15,156 bases of DNA from CBDCWT01 sp965223305 (GCA_965223305.1 CBDCWT010000078.1:1-15156), one strand, 5' to 3'. Positions 8,819-13,038 are shown, counted from the first letter of the stretch. Numbers and translations: made by a program. The notes: generated from the letters alone by a model not told the origin.

Positions 8819-8890
8819 GGTCGTCGAGGGCTGGTGGCCCATGTTCGGCTGATAACCGAGCCGCGCTGAGTTCGATCCTCAGGGCGACCA
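8819..8890 (+). tRNA. tRNA-Ile(GAT)
   Basis: Acceptor GGTCGTC/GGCGACC and T arm CTGAG-TTCGATC-CTCAG are well paired. Anticodon loop CTGATAA reads AUC/AUU. Discriminator A, then CT and a run of A residues. Confidence 0.92.
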
Positions 8891-8917
8891 CTGACAAAAA
8901 AAAAAAGGAGCAACGAA

Positions 8918-8956
8918 ATGCTGACACGAATCCGCTTGAAACGCATACCCCGTTGA
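8918..8956 (+). CDS. Possible 12-residue basic micro-ORF between tRNA-Ile and tRNA-Lys
   Basis: ATG at 8918 follows AGGAG by 7 bases, an ideal ribosome-binding site, itself behind a run of A residues. The peptide MLTRIRLKRIPR is strongly basic and stops 4 bases before the next tRNA. The good start signal is the only evidence; no homology can be claimed. It could be a leader peptide sensing translation or a chance ORF. Confidence 0.3.
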   Translation: MLTRIRLKRIPR

Positions 8957-8960
8957 CCAT

Positions 8961-9031
8961 GGGGGTAAAGCTTTTTGGCGAAGCACCCGGCTTTTAACCG
9001 GGAGAGCAGAGTTCGATTCTCTGTGCCCCTA
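8961..9031 (+). tRNA. tRNA-Lys(TTT)
   Basis: Acceptor GGGGGTA/TGCCCCT has G.T pairs at the ends. D arm GCTT/AAGC; anticodon arm CCCGG-CTTTTAA-CCGGG; T arm CAGAG/CTCTG perfect. Discriminator A, then CT. Confidence 0.92.
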
Positions 9032-9049
9032 CTTGGTGCACGTCACCAC

Positions 9050-9121
9050 GGTAGTCGGGACCTGGTTGGTCAAGCGCGTCTTATAAGCGAGCGGCGGTGG
9101 GTTCGATTCCCGCGGCTACCA
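9050..9121 (+). tRNA. tRNA-Ile(TAT)
   Basis: Anticodon loop CTTATAA with stem CGCGT/GCGAG (one G.A mismatch). A UAU anticodon reads AUA directly, whereas most bacteria use a CAU anticodon modified to lysidine. Acceptor GGTAGTC/GGCTACC, T arm GTGGG/CCCGC. Discriminator A, then CT. Confidence 0.85.
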
Positions 9122-9156
9122 CTGTCTGGCTTGCAGAGCCAAGTCAGGCGACAAAT

Positions 9157-9229
9157 GGGATCAAGGTGTTAGCGGCAGCATACGTGGCTCTTAACCACGG
9201 TGGTGAGGGTTCGAGTCCCTCTGATCCCA
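9157..9229 (+). tRNA. tRNA-Lys(CTT)
   Basis: Perfect acceptor GGGATCA/TGATCCC and anticodon arm CGTGG-CTCTTAA-CCACG. Reads AAG, complementing the TTT gene two places upstream. Discriminator A, then CT. Confidence 0.92.
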
Positions 9230-9248
9230 CTGAACAACACAACGAAAT

Positions 9249-9319
9249 GCACTGTTCGTCTAGCGGCAAGATACCTCCGTCGTAACGAGGGGACGCGAGT
9301 TCGATTCTCGCACGGTGCT
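9249..9319 (+). tRNA. tRNA-Thr(CGT)
   Basis: Acceptor GCACTGT/ACGGTGC, T arm GCGAG/CTCGC. Anticodon stem CCTCC/CGAGG with loop GTCGTAA gives CGT but leaves a C.C mismatch at 31-39. Discriminator T matches the GGT isoacceptor in this array. Then CT. Confidence 0.75.
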
Positions 9320-9349
9320 CTGATCTTTGACAACTGAACAAACCAATAA

Positions 9350-9420
9350 GCGCCCATGGTGTAGTGGAAACCCATCTGGTTGCCAATCAGAAGATGCGAG
9401 TTCGATTCTCGCTGGGCGCT
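9350..9420 (+). tRNA. tRNA-Gly(GCC)
   Basis: Perfect acceptor GCGCCCA/TGGGCGC, anticodon loop TTGCCAA, discriminator T as normal for Gly. The CT after it runs straight into the next tRNA. Confidence 0.93.
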
Positions 9421-9421
9421 C

Positions 9422-9493
9422 TGCGGGATGGAGCAGTGGCAGCTCACCAGGCTCATAACCTGGAGGTCGATGGTTCAAATCCATCTCCCGCTA
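9422..9493 (+). tRNA. Initiator-like tRNA-Met(CAT), first copy
   Basis: Two initiator hallmarks are present: position 1 and 72 do not pair (T.T), and the D stem GAGC/GCTC has A11:U24. Anticodon loop CTCATAA. The three G:C pairs expected above the loop are changed to A-U, G-C, G-C. T arm GATGG-TTCAAAT-CCATC resembles the usual initiator. It begins 1 base after tRNA-Gly. Discriminator A, then CT. Confidence 0.85.
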
Positions 9494-9499
9494 CTTTTT

Positions 9500-9573
9500 C
9501 AGGACGTGGGAAAGTCTGGAATTCCGCGTGGTCCGGAACCACGAGATCGTCGGTTCAAATCCGACCGTCCTGA
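9500..9573 (+). tRNA. tRNA-Pro(CGG)
   Basis: Perfect acceptor CAGGACG/CGTCCTG with C1:G72. Anticodon arm CGTGG-TCCGGAA-CCACG has C at position 33, as in the GGG isoacceptor. Discriminator A, then CT. Confidence 0.88.
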
Positions 9574-9582
9574 CTGAGAAAT

Positions 9583-9667
9583 ACCGGTGGGCTGACGTTG
9601 GTGTCAGGGGGTGGCTGTTAACCACCTATGAGGAAACTCTACGCAGGTTCGATTCCTGCTGCCGGTG
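9583..9667 (+). tRNA. tRNA-Asn(GTT) with class II variable arm
   Basis: Anticodon arm GGTGG-CTGTTAA-CCACC and discriminator G are those of Asn. Between the anticodon and T stems lie 16 bases (9627-9642) that fold as GAG-GAAA-CTC, a class II arm otherwise confined to Leu, Ser and Tyr in bacteria. D stem CTGA/TCAG and T arm GCAGG/CCTGC are sound; the acceptor ends in two wobble pairs. It could be charged as Asn by anticodon and G73, or by SerRS through arm and G73. Confidence 0.82.
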
Positions 9668-9675
9668 CTGAATAC

Positions 9676-9784
9676 GGAAGGGCAAGCCAATTGGTGATGG
9701 CAGCCGCCTCGAAAGCGGCCGAGCACTGACAATGCCTTGCGAGTTCGACTAGGGCACCGACGCGCAGCGTTGGTCACCCTTCCG
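9676..9784 (+). tRNA. tRNA-Ser(CGA)-like, T arm disrupted by hairpin insertion
   Basis: Perfect acceptor GGAAGGG/CCCTTCC, anticodon arm GCCGC-CTCGAAA-GCGGC, a long variable arm and discriminator G identify Ser. The first T-stem strand and loop (GCGAG-TTCGACT) match Ser(GGA) at 12036, but the expected CTCGC is absent. In its place 26 bases (9751-9776) hold an 8-base-pair hairpin, ACCGACGC/GCGTTGGT. Total 109 bases. It may be a pseudogene, a split or processed RNA, or a deliberate non-tRNA. CT follows. Confidence 0.65.
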
Positions 9785-9799
9785 CTGCAATAGAAATAT

Positions 9800-9871
9800 G
9801 TGCCATTGGCCGATCGGCAAAGGCGCCAGCCTTCCAAGCTGGACAGGCGGGTTCGATTCCCGCATGGCACT
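9800..9871 (+). tRNA. tRNA-Gly(TCC)
   Basis: Perfect acceptor GTGCCAT/ATGGCAC and T arm GCGGG/CCCGC; anticodon arm CCAGC-CTTCCAA-GCTGG. Discriminator T, then CT. Confidence 0.93.
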
Positions 9872-9885
9872 CTCAACGAACTTAT

Positions 9886-9956
9886 TCGGGGATCGGCTAA
9901 CGGTAGGCTACCTGACTTTGAATCAGGTGATAGAGGTTCGAATCCTCTTCCCCGAG
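9886..9956 (+). tRNA. tRNA-Gln(TTG)
   Basis: Acceptor TCGGGGA/TCCCCGA with the U1:A72 pair that is a Gln identity feature. Anticodon arm CCTGA-CTTTGAA-TCAGG. Discriminator G, then CT. Confidence 0.93.
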
Positions 9957-10003
9957 CTTGGCGAAGTGAGAGCCAACATCGCTCTGTCCTTCGTATTACC
10001 TGA

Positions 10004-10078
10004 CCCGGGGTAGCAACTGTTGGTAGTTGCGTCTGGCTCTGAACCAGAACGCCGCAGGTTCGATTCCTGTCCCCGGTG
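10004..10078 (+). tRNA. tRNA-Gln(CTG)
   Basis: Anticodon arm TCTGG-CTCTGAA-CCAGA, discriminator G. Acceptor CCCGGGG/CCCCGGT leaves position 1 unpaired (C.T), in keeping with the weak first pair favoured by GlnRS. T arm GCAGG/CCTGT. Then CT. Confidence 0.9.
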
Positions 10079-10092
10079 CTTTGACCATTAAC

Positions 10093-10173
10093 GGAGGTCA
10101 CCCGAATTGGTGAGGAAGCGGTTTTGAAAACCGCCGGTCGACAGACTTGTGGGTTCGAGTCCCACGGCCTCCG
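10093..10173 (+). tRNA. tRNA-Ser(TGA)
   Basis: Class II tRNA with variable hairpin GTC-GACA-GAC, anticodon arm GCGGT-TTTGAAA-ACCGC and acceptor GGAGGTC/GGCCTCC. Discriminator G, then CT. Confidence 0.93.
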
Positions 10174-10191
10174 CTTGACGAACAACAACAT

Positions 10192-10264
10192 AGTCCTGTG
10201 GCCTAGCGGCGAAGGCACCTGTCTTACAAACAGGGGATCGACGGTTCGAATCCGTCCAGGACTA
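10192..10264 (+). tRNA. tRNA-Val(TAC)
   Basis: Perfect acceptor AGTCCTG/CAGGACT, anticodon arm CCTGT-CTTACAA-ACAGG, T arm GACGG/CCGTC. Discriminator A, then CT. Confidence 0.93.
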
Positions 10265-10276
10265 CTCGAACAACAC

Positions 10277-10351
10277 GGCCCATCGGTCCAGTTTGGAGTG
10301 GACGCCACCCTGTCACGGTGGAGATCACCGGTTCAAATCCGGTATGGGTCG
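10277..10351 (+). tRNA. tRNA-Asp(GTC)
   Basis: Acceptor GGCCCAT/ATGGGTC, D stem GTCC/GGAC, anticodon arm CCACC-CTGTCAC-GGTGG. Discriminator G, the Asp identity base, then CT. Confidence 0.93.
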
Positions 10352-10358
10352 CTGATTT

Positions 10359-10431
10359 GGTGCGGTACGCCAACGGCTGAGCGGCTGGTCTTAGGAACCA
10401 GTGTCTGCGAGTTCGAATCTCGCCCGCACTA
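10359..10431 (+). tRNA. tRNA-Leu(TAG), class I form
   Basis: Anticodon arm CTGGT-CTTAGGA-ACCAG gives UAG. Only 5 bases (TGTCT) separate it from the T stem GCGAG, so the long Leu arm is missing. D stem CGC/GCG is shared with the other three class I Leu genes here. Acceptor GGTGCGG/CCGCACT, discriminator A as for Leu, then CT. Confidence 0.87.
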
Positions 10432-10447
10432 CTGACTATTGATACAT

Positions 10448-10520
10448 GTCCTTGGAGTGTGACGGATACGCACGCGACCCTGCGAAGGTCGAGGACCAGG
10501 TTCGACTCCTGGCTTGGACA
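10448..10520 (+). tRNA. tRNA-Arg(GCG)
   Basis: Anticodon arm CGACC-CTGCGAA-GGTCG. GCG reads CGC/CGU without inosine, whereas bacteria normally use ACG edited to ICG. Acceptor GTCCTTG/CTTGGAC has two adjacent T.T mismatches. T arm CCAGG/CCTGG perfect. Discriminator A, then CT. Confidence 0.85.
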
Positions 10521-10522
10521 CT

Positions 10523-10542
10523 TCGAGAACAACGGTTCTCGA
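10523..10542. other. Perfect spacer hairpin between two tRNA-Arg genes
   Basis: An 8-base-pair stem TCGAGAAC/GTTCTCGA with loop AACG fills most of the 26-base spacer. There is no T run, so it is not a typical terminator; an RNase processing signal is likelier. Confidence 0.6.
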
Positions 10543-10546
10543 TTAT

Positions 10547-10618
10547 GGCCTGCGAGTGTGATGGATAGCACGACTGACTTCGAATCAGTTAGACGGGGTT
10601 CGACTCCCTGGCGGGCTG
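10547..10618 (+). tRNA. tRNA-Arg(TCG)
   Basis: Acceptor GGCCTGC/GCGGGCT, anticodon arm ACTGA-CTTCGAA-TCAGT, T arm CGGGG/CCCTG. Reads CGA/CGG. Discriminator G, then CT. Confidence 0.92.
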
Positions 10619-10631
10619 CTCAACAACCGAC

Positions 10632-10704
10632 GGCACGGTACGCAAACGGAATAGCGGCCAAGCTCAAACCTTGGTGCCTGTGGGTTCGAATCCCACCCGT
10701 GCTA
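10632..10704 (+). tRNA. tRNA-Leu(CAA), class I form
   Basis: Anticodon arm CCAAG-CTCAAAC-CTTGG; variable loop only TGCCT. Acceptor GGCACGG/CCGTGCT is identical to that of Leu(TAA). D stem CGC/GCG. Discriminator A, then CT. Confidence 0.87.
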
Positions 10705-10719
10705 CTTGGAGTAGGAACG

Positions 10720-10945
10720 ATGAGAGCCAACAATCAATTCACGATTCGACTGGCCAATGGCAGAGAAGAGACGTTCGACAACGCATCGGCCATGGTCGAG
10801 TGGATGGATCGTCAGCGAGGGCCGGAATGTCGCGGTAGTCGAAGTCGATCGAAGCCACGTGTTCGCTGTCAGCCTCGACGCGAACAACAACACAAACGAA
10901 GCTCCTTTGGCACGGTACGCGAATCGGTACAGCGGCGAAGCTTAA
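10720..10945 (+). pseudogene. Small ORF in the array, intact only with a +1 frameshift
   Basis: ATG at 10720 follows GGAG by 8 bases. The first frame reads MRANNQFTIRLANGREETF and runs protein-like to about codon 32 (EWMDRQ). It then becomes Arg/Ser-rich, while the next frame becomes protein-like (NVAVVEVDRSHVFAVSLDAN). Joined by one +1 shift near 10815 they would give a small protein of about 75 residues. The second frame stops at TAA inside the anticodon loop of tRNA-Leu(TAA). It is either a decaying gene, a programmed frameshift or a sequencing error. No family recognised. Confidence 0.45.
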
Positions 10946-10982
10946 ACCTTCGTGTTTGCGGGTTCGACTCCCGCCCGTGCTA
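10909..10982 (+). tRNA. tRNA-Leu(TAA), class I form
   Basis: Anticodon arm CGAAG-CTTAAAC-CTTCG; variable loop only TGTTT; D stem CGC/GCG; T arm GCGGG/CCCGC. Acceptor GGCACGG/CCGTGCT. Discriminator A, then CT. Overlapped at its 5' half by the end of the small ORF. Confidence 0.87.
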
Positions 10983-11008
10983 CTGGAAATGCATAGGAGA
11001 AAAAACAC

Positions 11009-11079
11009 GGCCCGTTCGTCTATCGGTAGGACGCCAGTCTCTCACGCTGGAAAGATGAGTTCGATTCTCATACGGGTCA
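11009..11079 (+). tRNA. tRNA-Glu(CTC)
   Basis: Acceptor GGCCCGT/ACGGGTC, anticodon arm CCAGT-CTCTCAC-GCTGG, T arm ATGAG/CTCAT. The 5' third is nearly identical to Glu(TTC) at 8556, suggesting duplication. Discriminator A, then CT. Confidence 0.92.
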
Positions 11080-11100
11080 CTGGACAAAGACGAAACATAA

Positions 11101-11181
11101 GGGTCGGCGAGCATTGGTGAGCATAGCTGGTTGTAACCCAGTGGTCTTCGGACTGTGGCGGTTCGACTCCGTCCCGGCCCA
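11101..11181 (+). tRNA. tRNA-Tyr(GTA)
   Basis: Class II with variable hairpin GTC-TTCG-GAC, normal for bacterial Tyr. Anticodon arm GCTGG-TTGTAAC-CCAGT; acceptor GGGTCGG/CCGGCCC. Discriminator A, then CT. Confidence 0.92.
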
Positions 11182-11186
11182 CTCAT

Positions 11187-11269
11187 CGCGAAGTGGTGGA
11201 ATAGGTAGACACGCGACGCTCAGAACGTCGTGCCCACGAGGCGTAGGAGTTCGACTCTCCTCTTCGCGA
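11187..11269 (+). tRNA. tRNA-Leu(CAG), normal class II form
   Basis: Variable hairpin GCC-CACGA-GGC and a typical bacterial Leu D arm, with anticodon arm CGACG-CTCAGAA-CGTCG and acceptor CGCGAAG/CTTCGCG. It is the only Leu gene here with the expected long arm. Discriminator A, then CT. Confidence 0.92.
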
Positions 11270-11280
11270 CTTAATAACGA

Positions 11281-11348
11281 TGCAGGCCAGTTGGTACTGA
11301 GCTGACTTTCATACGGTCGGTGATCCGGTTCGATTCCGGGGCTTGCAA
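11281..11348 (+). tRNA. Elongator tRNA-Met(CAT)
   Basis: Short (68 bases). Acceptor TGCAGGC/GCTTGCA is fully paired, so not an initiator. Anticodon arm TGACT-TTCATAC-GGTCG has two wobble pairs. As Ile(TAT) is present, CAT is read as Met and not Ile2. Discriminator A; CT abuts the next tRNA. Confidence 0.8.
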
Positions 11349-11350
11349 CT

Positions 11351-11420
11351 CGCGGGTTGAGCCAGAGCTCCGCGTGGCCTCATAAGCCTCGCTTGTCGGG
11401 TGCAACTCCCGGACCCGCCA
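11351..11420 (+). tRNA. Initiator-like tRNA-Met(CAT), second copy, CCA-encoding
   Basis: CGCGGGT/ACCCGCC leaves C1.C72 unpaired and the D stem GAGC/GCTC has A11:U24, both initiator traits. Anticodon arm GTGGC-CTCATAA-GCCTC has a T.T mismatch. The D loop is only 4 bases and the T loop is TGCAACT, lacking U55. Discriminator A is followed by an encoded CCA (11421-11423), unlike almost all other members. It may come from another source than its neighbours or be decaying. Confidence 0.75.
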
Positions 11421-11434
11421 CCAACAAACAACAC

Positions 11435-11510
11435 GGTCGAGTACGCAAACTGGCAAAGCGGTCAGGTCGAGAGCCTGGCGATTTTGTGGGTTCGACTCCC
11501 ACCTCGATCA
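11435..11510 (+). tRNA. tRNA-Leu(GAG), class I form
   Basis: Anticodon arm TCAGG-TCGAGAG-CCTGG with C at position 33. Variable region is 7 bases (CGATTTT) and cannot form a class II arm. D stem CGC/GCG as in the other class I Leu genes. Acceptor GGTCGAG/CTCGATC, discriminator A, then CT. Confidence 0.85.
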
Positions 11511-11518
11511 CTTGAATT

Positions 11519-11591
11519 GATCCCGTGGTCCAAAGGCGAAGACGCCTGCGTGACATGCAGGAAAGTGCTGGTTCGAGTCCAGCCGGGATCA
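11519..11591 (+). tRNA. tRNA-Val(GAC)
   Basis: Perfect acceptor GATCCCG/CGGGATC, anticodon arm CCTGC-GTGACAT-GCAGG, T arm GCTGG/CCAGC. Discriminator A, then CT. Confidence 0.92.
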
Positions 11592-11606
11592 CTTGAAATA
11601 GGAAAC

Positions 11607-11678
11607 GGTCTGTAGGTGTTTTCGGCAGCACACCTGCGTGGTAAGCAGGAAGACCGGGTTCAATTCCCGGACAGACCT
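11607..11678 (+). tRNA. tRNA-Thr(GGT)
   Basis: Perfect acceptor GGTCTGT/ACAGACC and T arm CCGGG/CCCGG; anticodon arm CCTGC-GTGGTAA-GCAGG. Discriminator T, then CT. Confidence 0.92.
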
Positions 11679-11694
11679 CTCAATCAAATAACAC

Positions 11695-11765
11695 GGGCTG
11701 CTCGTCCAATGGGAAGACACCTGACTTGCAATCAGGTAATCGGGGTTCGATTCCCCGGCGGTCCA
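11695..11765 (+). tRNA. tRNA-Ala(TGC)
   Basis: Acceptor GGGCTGC/GCGGTCC keeps the G3.U70 pair that defines Ala. Anticodon arm CCTGA-CTTGCAA-TCAGG. Discriminator A, then CT. Confidence 0.94.
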
Positions 11766-11776
11766 CTGAATGAATC

Positions 11777-11847
11777 GGGGTGATGGTCCAACGGGAAGAC
11801 ACCGCTATGGCATGGCGGAAATCCGAGTTCGATTCTCGGTCACTCCA
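11777..11847 (+). tRNA. tRNA-Ala(GGC)
   Basis: Acceptor GGGGTGA/TCACTCC also keeps G3.U70. Anticodon arm CCGCT-ATGGCAT-GGCGG. Discriminator A, then CT. Confidence 0.93.
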
Positions 11848-11861
11848 CTGGACAAAAATAT

Positions 11862-11947
11862 GGAAGGTAGCCGGATACGGTTCGCCGGGCCGGTTTGCTA
11901 AACCGTGCGACCCTCGGGTCATGTGGGTTCAAATCCCATGCCTTCCG
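11862..11947 (+). tRNA. tRNA-Ser(GCT)
   Basis: Class II with a GACCCTCGGGTC variable hairpin. Anticodon loop TTGCTAA on stem CCGGT/ACCGT (one C.T mismatch). Acceptor GGAAGGT/GCCTTCC. Discriminator G, then CT. Confidence 0.92.
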
Positions 11948-11952
11948 CTGAT

Positions 11953-12025
11953 GGCCTGATGGTGAAACGGATGATCATTCCTGGCTTCTAACCAGGCGTT
12001 CCAGGTTCGAATCCTGGTCGGGCTA
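11953..12025 (+). tRNA. tRNA-Arg(TCT)
   Basis: Acceptor GGCCTGA/TCGGGCT, anticodon arm CCTGG-CTTCTAA-CCAGG, T arm CCAGG/CCTGG. Discriminator A, then CT. Only 5 bases after tRNA-Ser. Confidence 0.92.
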
Positions 12026-12035
12026 CTGACAAAAC

Positions 12036-12123
12036 GGAAGGGCAACCCGATGGGTGACGGGAGCCGGTTGGAAGCCGGTCGAGCAATAGCATTGCCTTGC
12101 GAGTTCGACTCTCGCTCCTTCCG
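12036..12123 (+). tRNA. tRNA-Ser(GGA)
   Basis: Class II with perfect variable hairpin GCAAT-AGC-ATTGC. Anticodon loop TTGGAAG; acceptor GGAAGGG/TCCTTCC; T arm GCGAG/CTCGC. It is the intact relative of the disrupted Ser(CGA) gene at 9676. Discriminator G, then CT. Confidence 0.93.
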
Positions 12124-12142
12124 CTGATGGATAACTAAAGAT

Positions 12143-12217
12143 GGTGTTCGTGGTGTAGTGGTCTTGCATGCGACCCTGTGAAGGTCGAGGAGACGAGTTC
12201 GATTCTCGCCGAACACC
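12143..12217 (+). tRNA. tRNA-His(GTG)
   Basis: Extra G at -1 opposite discriminator C, the His identity pair. Acceptor GTGTTCG/CGAACAC, anticodon arm CGACC-CTGTGAA-GGTCG. CT follows C73, so the 3' sequence reads CCT. Confidence 0.93.
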
Positions 12218-12237
12218 CTTAATGTAAAGGAACGGAC

Positions 12238-12831
12238 ATGACCAAGATATTGCAGCGACCGACGCTGGTACTCAACCGTAACTGGCAAGCAATCAACGTC
12301 GCTACGGTTGCGCGTGCGTTGATCATGTTGTGGAATGAGTCCGCAAAGGTTGTCGACCCGGTCGACTACCAGCTGTACGACTGGCACGACTGGTCGAAGC
12401 TGATTCCGGACCGTGACGAGCCGTTCGTTCAAGCTGTACGCCAGCGGTTCCGCGCGCCGGAAGTCGTCACGTTGACGGAGTTCGATCGCCTGCCTTCGGC
12501 GGCGGTGACCTTCAGTCGACGCAACGTATTCAAGCGAGACCGCTTCACCTGCCAGTACTGCGGAACGCAGCCTGGTGGTGACGAGTTGACGATTGACCAC
12601 GTTGTTCCTCGTGCTCAGGGCGGTGCGTCCAGCTGGACGAACTGTGTATTGGCATGTTTGGAGTGCAACAAGCGCAAGGCGGACCGCACTCCGGCGCAGG
12701 CCAAGGTGAGGCTTCGCAAGGAGCCGGTCCGACCGACTTGGAAGCCGCTCTACTCCGAGCACGCTTCCAGGATGGAGAGTTGGTCGAAGTTTGTCAGCGA
12801 GGCGTACTGGAACGCCGAGTTGAGATCGTAA
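12238..12831 (+). CDS. HNH endonuclease (McrA-like family) embedded in the array
   Basis: The 197-residue product has an N-terminal domain starting VLNRNWQAINVATV, typical of a widespread McrA-like HNH family. The nuclease module has zinc ligands C105 and C108 (CQYC), the catalytic LTIDHVVP (D120, H121), N135, and second zinc ligands C140 and C143 followed by N144 (CLECNKRK). These enzymes nick or cut DNA. AAGGA lies about 8 bases before the ATG. It sits 20 bases after tRNA-His and is followed by a hairpin and tRNA-Trp, so it is part of the array transcript. It could aid mobility of the array, but no homing-type target-recognition domain is visible. Confidence 0.88.
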   Translation: MTKILQRPTLVLNRNWQAINVATVARALIMLWNESAKVVDPVDYQLYDWHDWSKLIPDRDEPFVQAVRQRFRAPEVVTLTEFDRLPSAAVTFSRRNVFKRDRFTCQYCGTQPGGDELTIDHVVPRAQGGASSWTNCVLACLECNKRKADRTPAQAKVRLRKEPVRPTWKPLYSEHASRMESWSKFVSEAYWNAELRS

Positions 12832-12836
12832 TCGAA

Positions 12837-12864
12837 TCGCGCCCTGTCATACGACGGGGCGCGA
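12837..12864 (+). other. Hairpin after the HNH gene
   Basis: An 8-base-pair stem TCGCGCCC/GGGCGCGA with a 12-base loop starts 5 bases after the HNH stop codon. It lacks a T run. It may separate or stabilise the mRNA end before tRNA-Trp processing. Confidence 0.55.
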
Positions 12865-12869
12865 ATTAC

Positions 12870-12939
12870 GGGAGTGTTCTCCTGGGAGAGAAACCAGATT
12901 CCAAACCTGGTCGACAGTGTTCGAATCACTGCGCTCCTG
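12870..12939 (+). tRNA. tRNA-Trp(CCA)
   Basis: Acceptor GGGAGTG/CGCTCCT, anticodon loop TTCCAAA on CCAGA/CCTGG (one A.C mismatch). The D arm TCTC-CTGG-GAGA has a loop of only 4 bases. T arm CAGTG/CACTG perfect. Discriminator G as for Trp, then CT. Confidence 0.87.
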
Positions 12940-12942
12940 CTT

Positions 12943-12960
12943 GGGACCGCATGCGGTCCC
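12943..12960. other. Perfect 18-base palindrome between tRNA-Trp and tRNA-Thr
   Basis: GGGACCGC-AT-GCGGTCCC forms a compact hairpin. Its core ACCGC/GCGGT recurs in the hairpin inserted in the Arg gene at 13043. No T run. Confidence 0.6.
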
Positions 12961-12964
12961 CAAT

Positions 12965-13038
12965 GCCGACGTGGCTCGACTTAGCAAGGCGCCGGTCTTG
13001 TAAACCGGATGATGCTGGTGCAAATCCAGTCGTCGGCC
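12965..13038 (+). tRNA. tRNA-Thr(TGT), CCA-encoding
   Basis: Perfect acceptor GCCGACG/CGTCGGC, anticodon arm CCGGT-CTTGTAA-ACCGG. T loop is TGCAAAT, again lacking U55. Discriminator C is unusual for Thr, where its isoacceptors here have T. It is followed by encoded CCA (13039-13041). With the second initiator gene it forms a distinct pair within the array. Confidence 0.82.

Noticed and set aside
8743..9577. Several 60-95 codon frames on both strands over tRNAs
   Set aside because: They follow tRNA bodies and have no ribosome-binding sites or consistent composition.
9604..10308. Long minus-strand frame of 234 codons across the array
   Set aside because: It is the antisense of six to eight tRNAs. 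Repeated phrases such as RGFEPLSP and RNRTC come from reverse-translated T arms, a well-known false-protein pattern.
10459..11058. Plus-strand 199-codon frame through several tRNAs
   Set aside because: Most of it runs through tRNA sequence; only the part from 10720 has a start signal and protein-like content, and it is listed separately.
11281..11348. tRNA-Ile2 (lysidine CAT) instead of elongator Met
   Set aside because: AUA is already covered by Ile(TAT), and without this gene the set would lack an elongator Met. Not fully excluded.
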